Assembly: GCA_019115805.1 (NCBI GenBank) | Contig: DXCW01000207.1 | Span: 1-53,486, forward strand | Length of the DNA stretch: 53,486 bases | Source of the DNA: Candidatus Sphingobacterium stercorigallinarum | GTDB lineage: Bacteria; Bacteroidota; Bacteroidia; Sphingobacteriales; Sphingobacteriaceae | Reading direction: 5' to 3' | Shown: in pieces, positions 7,735-16,093 of the stretch | Layout of the letters: each line of letters opens with the position of its first letter | Position numbering within the stretch: the first letter of the stretch is position 1 | Notes under the pieces: model-generated | The model's database searches: none | What the model was told of the DNA's origin: nothing | The model's input: only the letters and a program-made list of their open reading frames with translations | Program-made: the position numbers and the translations under genes

Positions 7735-8375
7735 AATTTAAAATAGGCGACTTTGTTCGTTTCGTAGACGAACCGATCGAGGGGCACATTACCTCTTTTT
7801 TAGAAAACGATCTTATTGGTGTAACCGATGACACGGGGTTTGAAATTCCCGTTTTACAAAATAAAATCACCTTGGTGCACGGCAACATGCGCAGTATAGA
7901 AGATCACGAAGACTTCCCGTCGGCACTCCCTACAAAATTCTTTGAAGAGGGCGTATTTCTAGGCATCGCCGGCGAGCAGAAGGATGGATTGGCTAAGTTT
8001 TATTTGGTCAACGAAACTTCATACGAATTGTTAGTTCATGTCGCGAAGCCCGAAGGGAATAAAAAGTCCAGCATATTCTCCAACGTCGTGCCAGCTAGAG
8101 AATACCAACAAATTTTCACGGGCAATTTCTCTTCGGTACAAAAATGGCCGACCCTACATTTCCAAATTCTACGTTGCTCGGTCAAGCCGCACCTGCAACT
8201 CCCACCCATCGAGCAACTGGTAAAGGTTAAACCGATGGACCTCATCCGATCAAAAGAACAATTGGAAGTCCTTCCTGAAAAAGCATGGGTCTATCGCTTA
8301 GACATCGAAGAAGAAGACATAGGTTTAGATAAGCTGCAAGATCACTTTATATCACATCGACCGAAAAAACGGTAA
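7731..8375 (+). CDS. DUF2027 family protein, apparently lacking the Smr domain
   Basis: The 214-residue protein begins KFKIGDFVRFVDEPIEGHIT and continues with a strand-rich DUF2027 body (FEIPVLQNKITLVHG, FYLVNETSYELLVHV). In the Bacteroidota relatives I remember, this domain is followed by a linker and a C-terminal Smr (MutS2-type) nuclease-like domain of about 80 residues. Here the chain stops at HFISHRPKKR, about where the Smr domain would start. The following 160 bp hold only the hemA promoter, with no shifted-frame Smr remnant. It is translationally coupled to the aminotransferase. The molecular role is unknown. Confidence 0.75.
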   Translation: MKFKIGDFVRFVDEPIEGHITSFLENDLIGVTDDTGFEIPVLQNKITLVHGNMRSIEDHEDFPSALPTKFFEEGVFLGIAGEQKDGLAKFYLVNETSYELLVHVAKPEGNKKSSIFSNVVPAREYQQIFTGNFSSVQKWPTLHFQILRCSVKPHLQLPPIEQLVKVKPMDLIRSKEQLEVLPEKAWVYRLDIEEEDIGLDKLQDHFISHRPKKR

Positions 8376-8392
8376 TAAACATACGCAAATCA

Positions 8393-8406
8393 GGGATTGC
8401 AATCCC
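8393..8406. repeat. 14-bp palindrome upstream of hemA
   Basis: GGGATTGCAATCCC, self-complementary, in the 167-bp gap between the DUF2027 gene and hemA. It could be an operator or a weak terminator stem; no T run follows. Confidence 0.35.
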
Positions 8407-8477
8407 CTTCAGGTCATTCTTTAACATTTTCTTAACACTATTTATAATCGTTCTAAATTCGTTCTATTTACAGATTT

Positions 8478-8511
8478 TTGACAATACAAAACCTCTTTTA
8501 ATCTACATTTG
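8478..8511 (+). promoter_or_regulatory. Promoter of hemA
   Basis: TTGACA (8478-8483) upstream of TACATTTG (8504-8511). The -7 box is perfect; the spacing is 2-4 nt longer than the usual one. Transcription would start near 8518, about 25 nt before the TTG start codon. Confidence 0.55.
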
Positions 8512-8542
8512 CAGTACAATTTATTTGGAGAGATCTTAGGCT

Positions 8543-9784
8543 TTGAAGAATTTAAAAGTTATAGCGTTTACCCACAAACATGTCGACTTAAAAGACTTGG
8601 GGCATCTGGTTGTATGTAATGAAGAGTTAGATAGCCGGCTTATCAATGTGAAAAACACATTGGACATTCCAGAGATTTTTTATATCGGCACATGTAACCG
8701 GGTAGAGTTTGTCTTCTACGGTCCTCACGAATTAACAGACGAATTCGTAGCACAATTCCTCGATGCGATGAACTTCTGTGTTCCTACCGAACGCATGCAG
8801 TGTTATCTGGGGCAAGTAAACCGGTATAGCGGCGTAGAAGCCTTGAACCACTTGTTCCGTATCTCTTGTTCATTAGAAAGCCTAGTTGTCGGTGAAAAAG
8901 AAATTTTAGCCCAAATCCGGAAAGCCTACGATCGTTGTCGAACAGCGGGCGTTACCGGAGACTTCCTTCGCCTAATGATGGACCGATTAGTAAAAACGGC
9001 CAAAGAAGTATACACATTCACGAGCATCTCGCGCAATCCCATTTCGGTGGTTTCCTTAGCATACCGAAAATTAAGGGAAGTGAAATTGTCAGACAATCCA
9101 AGAATTTTGATTGTGGGTTCAGGTGAGACGAATCAGAATCTTGCGAAATATCTAAAAAAACACAAATACACGAATTTCACCATCTTTAACCGCACGGTTG
9201 CCAACGGCAAAAACCTTGCAGATGAACTCCAAGCACCAGTATATCCGCTGAGTGAGCTTCAAAATTATAAAGGAGGATTCGATGTACTGATGACCTGTAC
9301 CGGAGCACCAGAATCGATCATCAATGAAGAATTATACCGTTCGCTTTTGAACGGAGAAGATGACAAAAAGGTCATTGTAGACTTGGCTGTTCCTAACGAC
9401 ATTGATGCAGAAGTAGTAGCCCAATACCCTACCCACTATATCGAAGTGAGTAGCTTACAGCAAATCGCTGAAAAGAACATCCAGGAACGCTATTCTGAGT
9501 TAGCCAACGCGGAAAAGATTATCGAAAGAAACATTAAGGAGTTTCTTCCTATTCTGAAGCAACGTCGTGTAGAGGTTGCAATGAAAGAAGTTCCTGAAAA
9601 AATAAAAGAAATTCGAGCAACAGCCTTAACGGAAGTGTTTGCCAACGAACTTGAACAGTTGGATCCCGAAGCACGTGAGACGTTACATAAAGTCATCAAC
9701 TACATGGAAAAAAAATACATTAAAGTTCCTATGGTGATGGCAAAAGAAATCTTGGTGAAATCCACTGAAGCTGAGAACAACTAA
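8543..9784 (+). CDS. hemA: Glutamyl-tRNA reductase
   Basis: First committed step of tetrapyrrole synthesis by the C5 route: reduces glutamyl-tRNA to glutamate-1-semialdehyde with NADPH. The 413-residue protein starts at TTG (8543-8545), giving MKNLKVIAFTHKHVDL, a family-typical N-terminus. YIGTCNRVEFVF contains the catalytic Cys near residue 50. SCSLESLVVGEKEILAQIR follows the family. ILIVGSGETNQNLAKYL is the NADPH Rossmann motif. The C-terminal helical dimerisation domain is present. It is followed by hemC-hemD and hemB; the aminomutase gene hemL is not in the window. Confidence 0.96.
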   Translation: MKNLKVIAFTHKHVDLKDLGHLVVCNEELDSRLINVKNTLDIPEIFYIGTCNRVEFVFYGPHELTDEFVAQFLDAMNFCVPTERMQCYLGQVNRYSGVEALNHLFRISCSLESLVVGEKEILAQIRKAYDRCRTAGVTGDFLRLMMDRLVKTAKEVYTFTSISRNPISVVSLAYRKLREVKLSDNPRILIVGSGETNQNLAKYLKKHKYTNFTIFNRTVANGKNLADELQAPVYPLSELQNYKGGFDVLMTCTGAPESIINEELYRSLLNGEDDKKVIVDLAVPNDIDAEVVAQYPTHYIEVSSLQQIAEKNIQERYSELANAEKIIERNIKEFLPILKQRRVEVAMKEVPEKIKEIRATALTEVFANELEQLDPEARETLHKVINYMEKKYIKVPMVMAKEILVKSTEAENN

Positions 9785-9845
9785 TTCCGCATTGATTATT
9801 TCTTGATTCTGACATTCAGTAGTCAGAAATGACGGGGCATTTGCT

Positions 9846-9853
9846 TAAATTTG
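9846..9853 (+). promoter_or_regulatory. -7 box upstream of hemCD
   Basis: TAAATTTG fits TAnnTTTG. Transcription would start near 9860, which leaves a TTG codon at 9867 almost without a leader and favours GTG at 9882 as the translation start. Confidence 0.45.
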
Positions 9854-9881
9854 TCCAAACATTCATTTGAACCCAATTGAC

Positions 9882-11468
9882 GTGAATAGAAAACTAATCA
9901 TCGGTACTCGGGGAAGTGAGTTAGCGCTTTGGCAGGCCAATTATGTCAAAGATCGTCTGGCTGAAATTTCAATCGATGCCGAATTAAAAATCATCAAGAC
10001 TCAAGGCGACATTATCCAACATCTCCGACTAGACAAACTGGAAGGGAAAGGATTCTTTACTAAAGAATTGGAAGAAGAGCTTTTATCGGGAGGTATTGAT
10101 TTAGCCGTACATTCCCACAAAGATCTGCCCACAACGAATCCGCCTGGATTAATGATTGCGGCGGTTTCCGAACGAGAAGATCCATCCGAATTACTGATCA
10201 TTCATAAAGATTGCGTCGATATCACAAAGCGACTAGGGATTAAACATGCGGCTACGATTGGTACATCTTCCAACCGGAGAAAAGCGCAGCTGCTTTCCAT
10301 CCGCCCCGATTTGGTTTTCGATGACCTCCGGGGAAATGTACAGACACGTATCCGAAAATTAAGGGACGAAAACTACGACGGTATTGTGCTAGCCAAGGCG
10401 GGTGTAACACGCGTCAATCTAGATATTTCCGACTTCCACGTGGAAGAAATCGCCCCGGTAGAAGTGATTCCTGCGCCTGCTCAGGGTGTCTTAGCGATTC
10501 AAATCCGGGATACCGACAAAGAACTTTACGATGTGCTTCAGAAAATAAATGATGATGAGGTTGCCGAGGCCATTAGCGTGGAGCGGAAAGTGCTCAATTT
10601 ATTCGAAGCGGGTTGTCATGCCCCTTTAGGCAGTTATTGCCGCAAAGTTGATGGCAAGTTTCAATCTTGGACCTCCATCGCCGACACCAATGAAGACTTT
10701 CCTGATCGTTACTTTCTGGAGTCCGACACGGTAGCAGGCATGTCTGAAAAGATATTTTCTAAATTTCAGAAGGATCGAAAAATGCCTTCGTCTGTTTTTA
10801 TCTCAAGAGATCTATCGGAAAGTTCCTATTTAGCTCGGTTTTTACATAAACATAATATACAAATCGATGCACGCTCATTAATACGCATCTATCCGACCAT
10901 CAACAAACTGGATTCTTTTATCCTAAAGCGAGCAGACTGGATCTTTTTTAACAGTAAAAATGCCATCGAGCACTTTTTTAAACTGGATCCTTGGATTCTT
11001 AAGAAAACGAAAATAGCCGTACTCGGCAGAGGATCTGAGAAAACCTTACGGAAATTCAATCGAGTAGCGGATTTCTCGGGCGATGATTTGGGCATTGATA
11101 CCGAAGGCATTGCGAAAGCGTTTGCCGAGATGGTCGACGGACAAACGGTACTCGTTCCACGGGCGGAAGCTTCGCTGAAGACCATACAGAAAGCGTTGAC
11201 TGAAAACACAACGATTATCGACATGCCGATCTACGAAACCGTAATTGAAGAAGATGTAGACAAGTCAAATGCCGAAGTCCTTATTTTCACCAGCCCGAGT
11301 AATGTAGAAGCATACTTTCATAAAAACCTCGTGGATCCGGACCAAAAAATCATCTGTATTGGATATTCTACGGCAAAGGCGATTGAAGCATTAGGATTAA
11401 ACTACCATTTGCCGTTTTCACCGGACGAGATGGGGCTAGCCGAGGCTGTATTTGGTTTAGATTACTAA
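9882..11468 (+). CDS. hemC-hemD: Fused porphobilinogen deaminase / uroporphyrinogen-III synthase
   Basis: One chain of about 528 aa covers two consecutive haem-pathway steps: assembly of hydroxymethylbilane and its cyclisation to uroporphyrinogen III. The HemC half (to about residue 295) has LIIGTRGSELALWQA, KTQGD, HSHKDLPT, GTSSNRRKAQL and FEAGCHAPLGSYC, whose first Cys anchors the dipyrromethane cofactor. The remaining 230 residues match HemD: VFISRDLSESSYLARFL, WIFFNSKNAIEHFF, VLVPRAEAS, LIFTSPSNVEAYF and ICIGYSTAKA. I chose GTG at 9882 because it yields the usual MNRKLIIGTRGSE start; an in-frame TTG at 9867 would add five residues. Confidence 0.9.
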   Translation: MNRKLIIGTRGSELALWQANYVKDRLAEISIDAELKIIKTQGDIIQHLRLDKLEGKGFFTKELEEELLSGGIDLAVHSHKDLPTTNPPGLMIAAVSEREDPSELLIIHKDCVDITKRLGIKHAATIGTSSNRRKAQLLSIRPDLVFDDLRGNVQTRIRKLRDENYDGIVLAKAGVTRVNLDISDFHVEEIAPVEVIPAPAQGVLAIQIRDTDKELYDVLQKINDDEVAEAISVERKVLNLFEAGCHAPLGSYCRKVDGKFQSWTSIADTNEDFPDRYFLESDTVAGMSEKIFSKFQKDRKMPSSVFISRDLSESSYLARFLHKHNIQIDARSLIRIYPTINKLDSFILKRADWIFFNSKNAIEHFFKLDPWILKKTKIAVLGRGSEKTLRKFNRVADFSGDDLGIDTEGIAKAFAEMVDGQTVLVPRAEASLKTIQKALTENTTIIDMPIYETVIEEDVDKSNAEVLIFTSPSNVEAYFHKNLVDPDQKIICIGYSTAKAIEALGLNYHLPFSPDEMGLAEAVFGLDY

Positions 11469-11514
11469 AGTAAGAAGGTTTATAGGCCTTTTCATGTTTA
11501 ATTAGATTTTGGAA

Positions 11515-12486
11515 ATGTTACACCGTCCCAGAAGAAATAGAAAATCAGCTGTGATTCGCGACATGGTACAAGAACACCATTTGCACGCAGCCAATCTTGT
11601 TTTTCCACTATTTATTATTGATGGGGAGCATCAAAAGGTGGAAGTAAGCTCCATGCCCGGAATATACCGATATTCGATCGATTCTCTTTTAAAAGAAATT
11701 GAGTCTTGTCTGAAACTCGGCCTAAGATCGTTCGATTTATTTCCTGCAGTAGAGGAATCATTAAAGGACAAATATGCTACCGAGAGTTACCGAAAGGGGA
11801 CGCTGTATTTAAGAGCCATTCAGGCCGTAAAAAAGAACTTTCCCGAAGCCTGTGTAATCACCGATGTGGCGATGGACCCTTACAGCTCCGATGGGCACGA
11901 CGGAATTGTTGAAAACGGAGAAATACTCAACGACCCGACCTTAGAAGTCCTAGGTAAAATGGCACTGGCCCACGCAGAAAACGGAGCAGACATTATCGCA
12001 CCGTCCGATATGATGGATGGGCGAATAGGATACCTTCGTTCCCTGTTAGATGAAAACGGCTTTACTTCCGTTTCGTTAATGTCTTATACGGCTAAATACG
12101 CGTCCGCTTATTACGGTCCTTTTCGCGACGCCTTAGGCTCAGCACCAAAAAATGGGGATAAGAAGACGTATCAGATGAACCCTGCTAATACCAGGGAAGC
12201 ACTTATTGAAGCCGAGTTAGACCTGCAGGAGGGTGCCGATTTTCTAATGGTCAAGCCAGGCCTGCCTTACTTAGATGTCATCAAATCCTTAAGCGATAGA
12301 TTTAATTTACCTATTGCCGCCTATAATGTTTCTGGTGAGTACGCCATGTTAAAGGCTGCAATCGCTAAGGGCTGGTTGAGTGAACAAGTCATCCCGGAGA
12401 CGTTACTGAGCTTTAAGCGTGCCGGCGCCACCTCAATTTTAACCTACCATGCTAAAGAAGCCATCGTTCAAGGGTGGGTAAAATAA
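11515..12486 (+). CDS. hemB: Delta-aminolevulinic acid dehydratase (porphobilinogen synthase)
   Basis: Condenses two 5-aminolevulinate molecules to porphobilinogen. About 323 residues from the ATG at 11515. The two Schiff-base lysines are in SYTAKYASAYYGPFRDA and FLMVKPGLPYLDV. At the metal site, where zinc enzymes have DVCLCPYTSHGHCG, this one reads DVAMDPYSSDGHDG: the three zinc cysteines are Ala, Asp and Asp. It is therefore of the zinc-free, Mg/K-type class like the Pseudomonas enzyme. It ends the haem gene cluster and is followed by a strong terminator. Confidence 0.95.
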   Translation: MLHRPRRNRKSAVIRDMVQEHHLHAANLVFPLFIIDGEHQKVEVSSMPGIYRYSIDSLLKEIESCLKLGLRSFDLFPAVEESLKDKYATESYRKGTLYLRAIQAVKKNFPEACVITDVAMDPYSSDGHDGIVENGEILNDPTLEVLGKMALAHAENGADIIAPSDMMDGRIGYLRSLLDENGFTSVSLMSYTAKYASAYYGPFRDALGSAPKNGDKKTYQMNPANTREALIEAELDLQEGADFLMVKPGLPYLDVIKSLSDRFNLPIAAYNVSGEYAMLKAAIAKGWLSEQVIPETLLSFKRAGATSILTYHAKEAIVQGWVK

Positions 12487-12493
12487 AGCTAAC

Positions 12494-12518
12494 GCGAGTG
12501 TCTTACACTCGCTTTTTT
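12494..12518 (+). terminator. Terminator after hemB
   Basis: Perfect 8-bp stem GCGAGTGT / ACACTCGC with a 3-nt loop, followed by six T. Confidence 0.9.
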
Positions 12519-12562
12519 ATATCCGATGAATTCTTATCGATTAGATTAATCAATTATTTCTT

Positions 12563-12570
12563 TACTTTTG
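12563..12570 (+). promoter_or_regulatory. -7 box of asnS
   Basis: TACTTTTG fits TAnnTTTG. Transcription would start near 12577, consistent with translation from the ATG at 12607 rather than from further upstream. Confidence 0.5.
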
Positions 12571-12606
12571 TCTGTTATACCGACATCTATTATATGCATT
12601 CATAAC

Positions 12607-14052
12607 ATGGAACACACGCGAATTAATCGACTATTAAAAACGGATGAATTTGGGCAAGAAGTTATTGTCAAAGGTTGGGTCAGGACGTTCCGTAACAATC
12701 AATTTATCGCCATTAACGACGGCTCATCGATCAATAATATACAAGCTGTAATTGACTTTGCGAACACGCCTGCAGAGGTGATGAAAAAAATCCACACCGG
12801 TGCAGCGGTGCGCGTAAAAGGCACCTTAATTGAGTCCCAAGGAAAAGGGCAACGTGTAGAAATAAAAGCAAGCGAAGTCCATATCATTGGCGAGGCCGAT
12901 CCAGATAGATACCCCCTGCAACCCAAAAAGCACTCTTTAGAGTTTTTACGGGAAATTGCCCATTTGAGATTCAGGACAGGCACATTTAACGCTATATTCA
13001 AAGTACGAAATGCGTTGTCCTTCGCAATACACAAGTTCTTTAACGAACGTGAATTTGTTTACATCCACACCCCTATCGTTACAGGATCCGATGCTGAAGG
13101 AGCGGGAGAAATGTTTCGTGTTACTACACTTGACTTAAACAATGTGCCGCGCACAGATACAGGAGAAGTCGATTTTAAGCAGGACTTTTTCGGCAAATCC
13201 ACCAACTTGACCGTTTCCGGTCAACTGAACGGCGAACTTGCTGCATTAGCTTTCGGAAACATTTACACGTTTGGTCCCACATTCCGCGCCGAGAATTCCA
13301 ACACGACGCGACATTTAGCGGAGTTTTGGATGATCGAACCCGAGATGGCGTTTTACGAACTGGAAGACAACATGGACTTAGCGGAAGATTTACTGAAAAA
13401 TGTCTTACAATACGTACTGGATCATTGCCCTGAAGAACTCGAATTCTTAAAGAATCGCTTACTGGAGGAAGAAAAATCGAAACCACAAAAAGACCGGTCA
13501 GAACATAACCTCATCGACAAGATCAAATTTGTGGTTGATAATAAGTTCGAACGTGTCAGCTATACCGACGCCGTTGACATCTTGAAACGCAGCAAGCCCA
13601 ATCAGAAAAAACAATTTAAATATCCTATAGAAAGTTGGGGTGCCGACTTGCAGTCGGAACATGAGCGCTATTTAGTCGAAAAACATTATAAAAAGCCTGT
13701 GATCTTAACCGATTATCCACGGGATATTAAGGCGTTTTATATGAAGCAGAATCCCACAGACGAAAACGGGAACCAAACCGTTCGAGCCATGGACATCCTT
13801 TTCCCTGGAATCGGAGAAATGGTAGGCGGATCCCAACGGGAGGAAAATCTGGAAAAGCTCATCACCCGAATGGAAGAAGTCGGCATACCTCAGAAGGAAA
13901 TGGATTGGTTTCTAGATACACGTCGTTTTGGATCCGTTCCACATTCCGGCTTTGGTGTCGGATTCGAACGATTAGTGCTATTTGCTACCGGAATGAGTAA
14001 CATACGGGACGTTATTCCTTTCCCTAGAACACCAAATAACGCAGAATTCTAA
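12607..14052 (+). CDS. asnS: Asparaginyl-tRNA synthetase
   Basis: Charges tRNA-Asn with asparagine. About 481 residues from the ATG at 12607. An OB-fold anticodon-binding domain ([20 protein letters not shown]) is followed by a class II catalytic core. [61 protein letters not shown] (motif 2) and [20 protein letters not shown] (motif 3) distinguish AsnS from AspS. An in-frame upstream TTG would place the start inside the promoter, so the ATG is preferred. It is a single gene, followed by a hairpin. Confidence 0.96.
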   Translation: MEHTRINRLLKTDEFGQEVIVKGWVRTFRNNQFIAINDGSSINNIQAVIDFANTPAEVMKKIHTGAAVRVKGTLIESQGKGQRVEIKASEVHIIGEADPDRYPLQPKKHSLEFLREIAHLRFRTGTFNAIFKVRNALSFAIHKFFNEREFVYIHTPIVTGSDAEGAGEMFRVTTLDLNNVPRTDTGEVDFKQDFFGKSTNLTVSGQLNGELAALAFGNIYTFGPTFRAENSNTTRHLAEFWMIEPEMAFYELEDNMDLAEDLLKNVLQYVLDHCPEELEFLKNRLLEEEKSKPQKDRSEHNLIDKIKFVVDNKFERVSYTDAVDILKRSKPNQKKQFKYPIESWGADLQSEHERYLVEKHYKKPVILTDYPRDIKAFYMKQNPTDENGNQTVRAMDILFPGIGEMVGGSQREENLEKLITRMEEVGIPQKEMDWFLDTRRFGSVPHSGFGVGFERLVLFATGMSNIRDVIPFPRTPNNAEF

Positions 14053-14056
14053 AGGT

Positions 14057-14148
14057 ATGAAACAATAACCGTCCATACATTGTTCATTAACTAAAGGGGA
14101 AGCTGACGTGTGGTTTCCCCTTCCCTGTTTACTCGATGAAACAATAAC
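14057..14148 (+). repeat. 13-bp direct repeats flanking a hairpin
   Basis: ATGAAACAATAAC occurs at 14057-14069 and again at 14136-14148, just before the yciO-like start codon at 14152. Between them lies a stem AAGGGGAA (14094-14101) / TTCCCCTT (14115-14122), perhaps the asnS terminator, though its T run is poor. Confidence 0.55.
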
Positions 14149-14151
14149 ACC

Positions 14152-14772
14152 ATGTTAATAAGAATATACAACGAAAACCCTAACCCAAAGTCTATCCAAG
14201 AAACGGTCGATGTTCTACGAAATGGAGGAGTCATCATTTATCCTACGGATACCATCTATGGAATTGGTTGTGACATTACCAACCAAAAAGCCATCCAGCG
14301 GGTTTGCGCCATCCGAGGGCTGAAACCAGAGAAATCCAATCTTTCTTTTATTTGTTATGATTTGACTGATATTTCTCAATATACCAAGCCGTTTGATACT
14401 CCTGTATTTAGAGTGTTAAAAAAAGCACTCCCGGGCCCCTTCACTTTTATATTCAACGCCAGCAGCCAAGTACCCAAACTGCTTAGCTCAAAAAAGAAAA
14501 CCGTAGGTATTCGCGTTCCGGATAACAATATCGTGCGTGACATTGTCAGAGAACTAGGGAACCCTATCCTAACGACATCGATTCGCGATGAAGACGAAAT
14601 CATTGAATATTCGACGGATCCAGAATTAATCTATGAAAAATATCAGGACTTGGTTGATCTCGTGATTGACGGCGGATATGGGGATAACTTTGCATCGACT
14701 GTTGTTGATGTCACACAGGGCGATTTCGAAATTTTAAGGGAAGGGAAAGGCGATCTCAGTCAATTTTTATAG
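14152..14772 (+). CDS. Sua5/YciO/YrdC family protein, YciO-type
   Basis: The 206-residue protein has the YrdC fold: GGVIIYPTDTIYGIGCDITN, RGLKPEKSNLSFICYDLTDI, PGPFTFIFNASSQVPKLL, KKTVGIRVPDN and the closing EILREGKGDLSQFL. The whole layout, including the end, follows E. coli YciO more than Sua5/TsaC. TsaC makes threonylcarbamoyl-AMP for tRNA t6A; the cellular role of YciO-type members is less clear. Its last 13 nt overlap the end of the convergent maf gene. Confidence 0.88.
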   Translation: MLIRIYNENPNPKSIQETVDVLRNGGVIIYPTDTIYGIGCDITNQKAIQRVCAIRGLKPEKSNLSFICYDLTDISQYTKPFDTPVFRVLKKALPGPFTFIFNASSQVPKLLSSKKKTVGIRVPDNNIVRDIVRELGNPILTTSIRDEDEIIEYSTDPELIYEKYQDLVDLVIDGGYGDNFASTVVDVTQGDFEILREGKGDLSQFL

Positions 14773-15365
14773 CGGAACACTTCTTTCAGTTCCTTTTGTA
14801 GTCGCGCCGTAGGTAGTCCAATCACATTTTCATAGGATCCCTCGATTTTCTCCACCCCAATCTTCCCTATCCATTCTTGTATACCATAAGCACCCGCCTT
14901 GTCAATCGGGTGATACCGTTCGACATAAAACGCTATTTCCTCGGCATCCAACAAGGCAAGCCAAACTTTGGTGCATTCGGAGAAGCTCACTCTAATATTC
15001 CGATAACCAAACGCTACCCCGGTGTACACTTTATGACATTTTCTCGATAAGGATTGAATCATTTCAGCAGCGTTTGCCGCATCATTAGGTTTGCCCAAGA
15101 TCTCCCCATTAGGCGCTACTACGATGGTATCCGCACAAATTACCAGATGCCCATTCGCGCACTCCTCATTAAATTGATTCAATTTCTCCTTAGCGATAGC
15201 CTGAACGATAGAATCTGGTGAGTCGCCGGATTCAAATGTTTCCTGCGTTTCTCGAACAATGACATCAAAGTCGATCTCCATGGCTTGTAGCAATGCACTA
15301 CGTCTAGGTGACTTCGAACCTAAAATAATCGGAATGGTCCTCAATCGTTCTTGCAGCAACATCAT
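14760..15365 (-). CDS. maf: Maf-type nucleoside triphosphate pyrophosphatase
   Basis: Maf proteins hydrolyse non-canonical or selected NTPs/dNTPs to the monophosphate and are linked to septum control. About 201 residues from the ATG at 15363-15365, which overlaps the kdsC stop in an ATGA arrangement, implying translational coupling. Motifs: IILGSKSPRRSALLQAM at the N-terminus, VICADTIVVAPNGEILGKP with the catalytic Asp, and DKAGAYGIQ. The stretch encoded further upstream (MVGVVGGKER) lies inside kdsC and is unlikely to be translated. Confidence 0.92.
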   Translation of the reverse strand: MMLLQERLRTIPIILGSKSPRRSALLQAMEIDFDVIVRETQETFESGDSPDSIVQAIAKEKLNQFNEECANGHLVICADTIVVAPNGEILGKPNDAANAAEMIQSLSRKCHKVYTGVAFGYRNIRVSFSECTKVWLALLDAEEIAFYVERYHPIDKAGAYGIQEWIGKIGVEKIEGSYENVIGLPTARLQKELKEVFRYKN

Positions 15366-15880
15366 ACGCTCTTTACCTCCGACGACACCGACCATTTACC
15401 TTGTAACTTCAATACTTTCTCAATAATATCACGCACCGCACCTCGACCGCCCACGAATGGAGAAACATATTTAGAGATCGCCTTGATTTCCTCTACCGCG
15501 TCAGCTGGACAAACGGGAACACCTACAGAACGCATCACGTCAAAATCAGGAATATCATCTCCGACGTACAACAGGTCTTCCCAATCGGCCTGATAAACGG
15601 TTAACAATTCCTCAAGTTTCTGTCGTTTATCCCCCACCCCGATATGAATTTCCTGAAGACCTAATCCCTGTAAACGGAAACGCACACTTTCTGACGTTCC
15701 TCCCGAGATCACCCACAGCGGTAAGCCCGATTTTATGGCAAGCTGCATCGCGTAGCCATCTTTCACAAAGAAGTCGCGAAGTTGTTCCCCGGTCTCCGTC
15801 ACGAAGACTCGACCATCGGTCAACACACCGTCTACATCCAAAACAATCACCTTAACTTTTGCAAGCTCTCGTAAAATCAT
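15362..15880 (-). CDS. kdsC: 3-deoxy-D-manno-octulosonate 8-phosphate phosphatase
   Basis: HAD-superfamily phosphatase that produces free KDO for lipopolysaccharide core synthesis. The 172-residue protein has VIVLDVDGVLTDGRVFV (motif 1 with both Asp), LPLWVISGGTSESVRFR (motif 2) and LLYVGDDIPDFDVMRSVG (motif 4). The small size without a cap domain is typical of KdsC. It is the first gene of a two-gene unit with maf. Confidence 0.93.
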   Translation of the reverse strand: MILRELAKVKVIVLDVDGVLTDGRVFVTETGEQLRDFFVKDGYAMQLAIKSGLPLWVISGGTSESVRFRLQGLGLQEIHIGVGDKRQKLEELLTVYQADWEDLLYVGDDIPDFDVMRSVGVPVCPADAVEEIKAISKYVSPFVGGRGAVRDIIEKVLKLQGKWSVSSEVKSV

Positions 15881-16025
15881 ATTTAAAAATTATCGCACTA
15901 AAGATTCCGCTGTTCAATTTTCCCCAAATGTAGCCAAACTTCTCTTTAAAAATCGCTCATGATTAATTCGATTTCGCCATTAATTTATCTGTTATCGCAA
16001 TAAAATCAGATTATTGTCAGAAATT

Positions 16026-16041
16026 AGTTGCAATCGCAACT
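16026..16041. repeat. Operator-like inverted repeat upstream of cassette B promoter
   Basis: AGTTGC-AATC-GCAACT, a perfect 6-bp dyad resembling MarR-type operators. It ends 15 bp before the -33 box at 16057, nearly the same offset as the inverted repeat of cassette A. Confidence 0.45.
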
Positions 16042-16056
16042 TTTAGTTTAAATTAC

Positions 16057-16087
16057 TTGCCAAATACCAAATCTCGACGTACATTTG
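16057..16087 (+). promoter_or_regulatory. Promoter of candidate small RNA B
   Basis: TTG at 16057-16059, a 20-nt spacer and TACATTTG at 16080-16087: the full Bacteroidota form, with the same spacing as cassette A. No gene lies downstream on this strand before the terminator at 16171-16207. Confidence 0.6.
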
Positions 16088-16093
16088 TAATGT

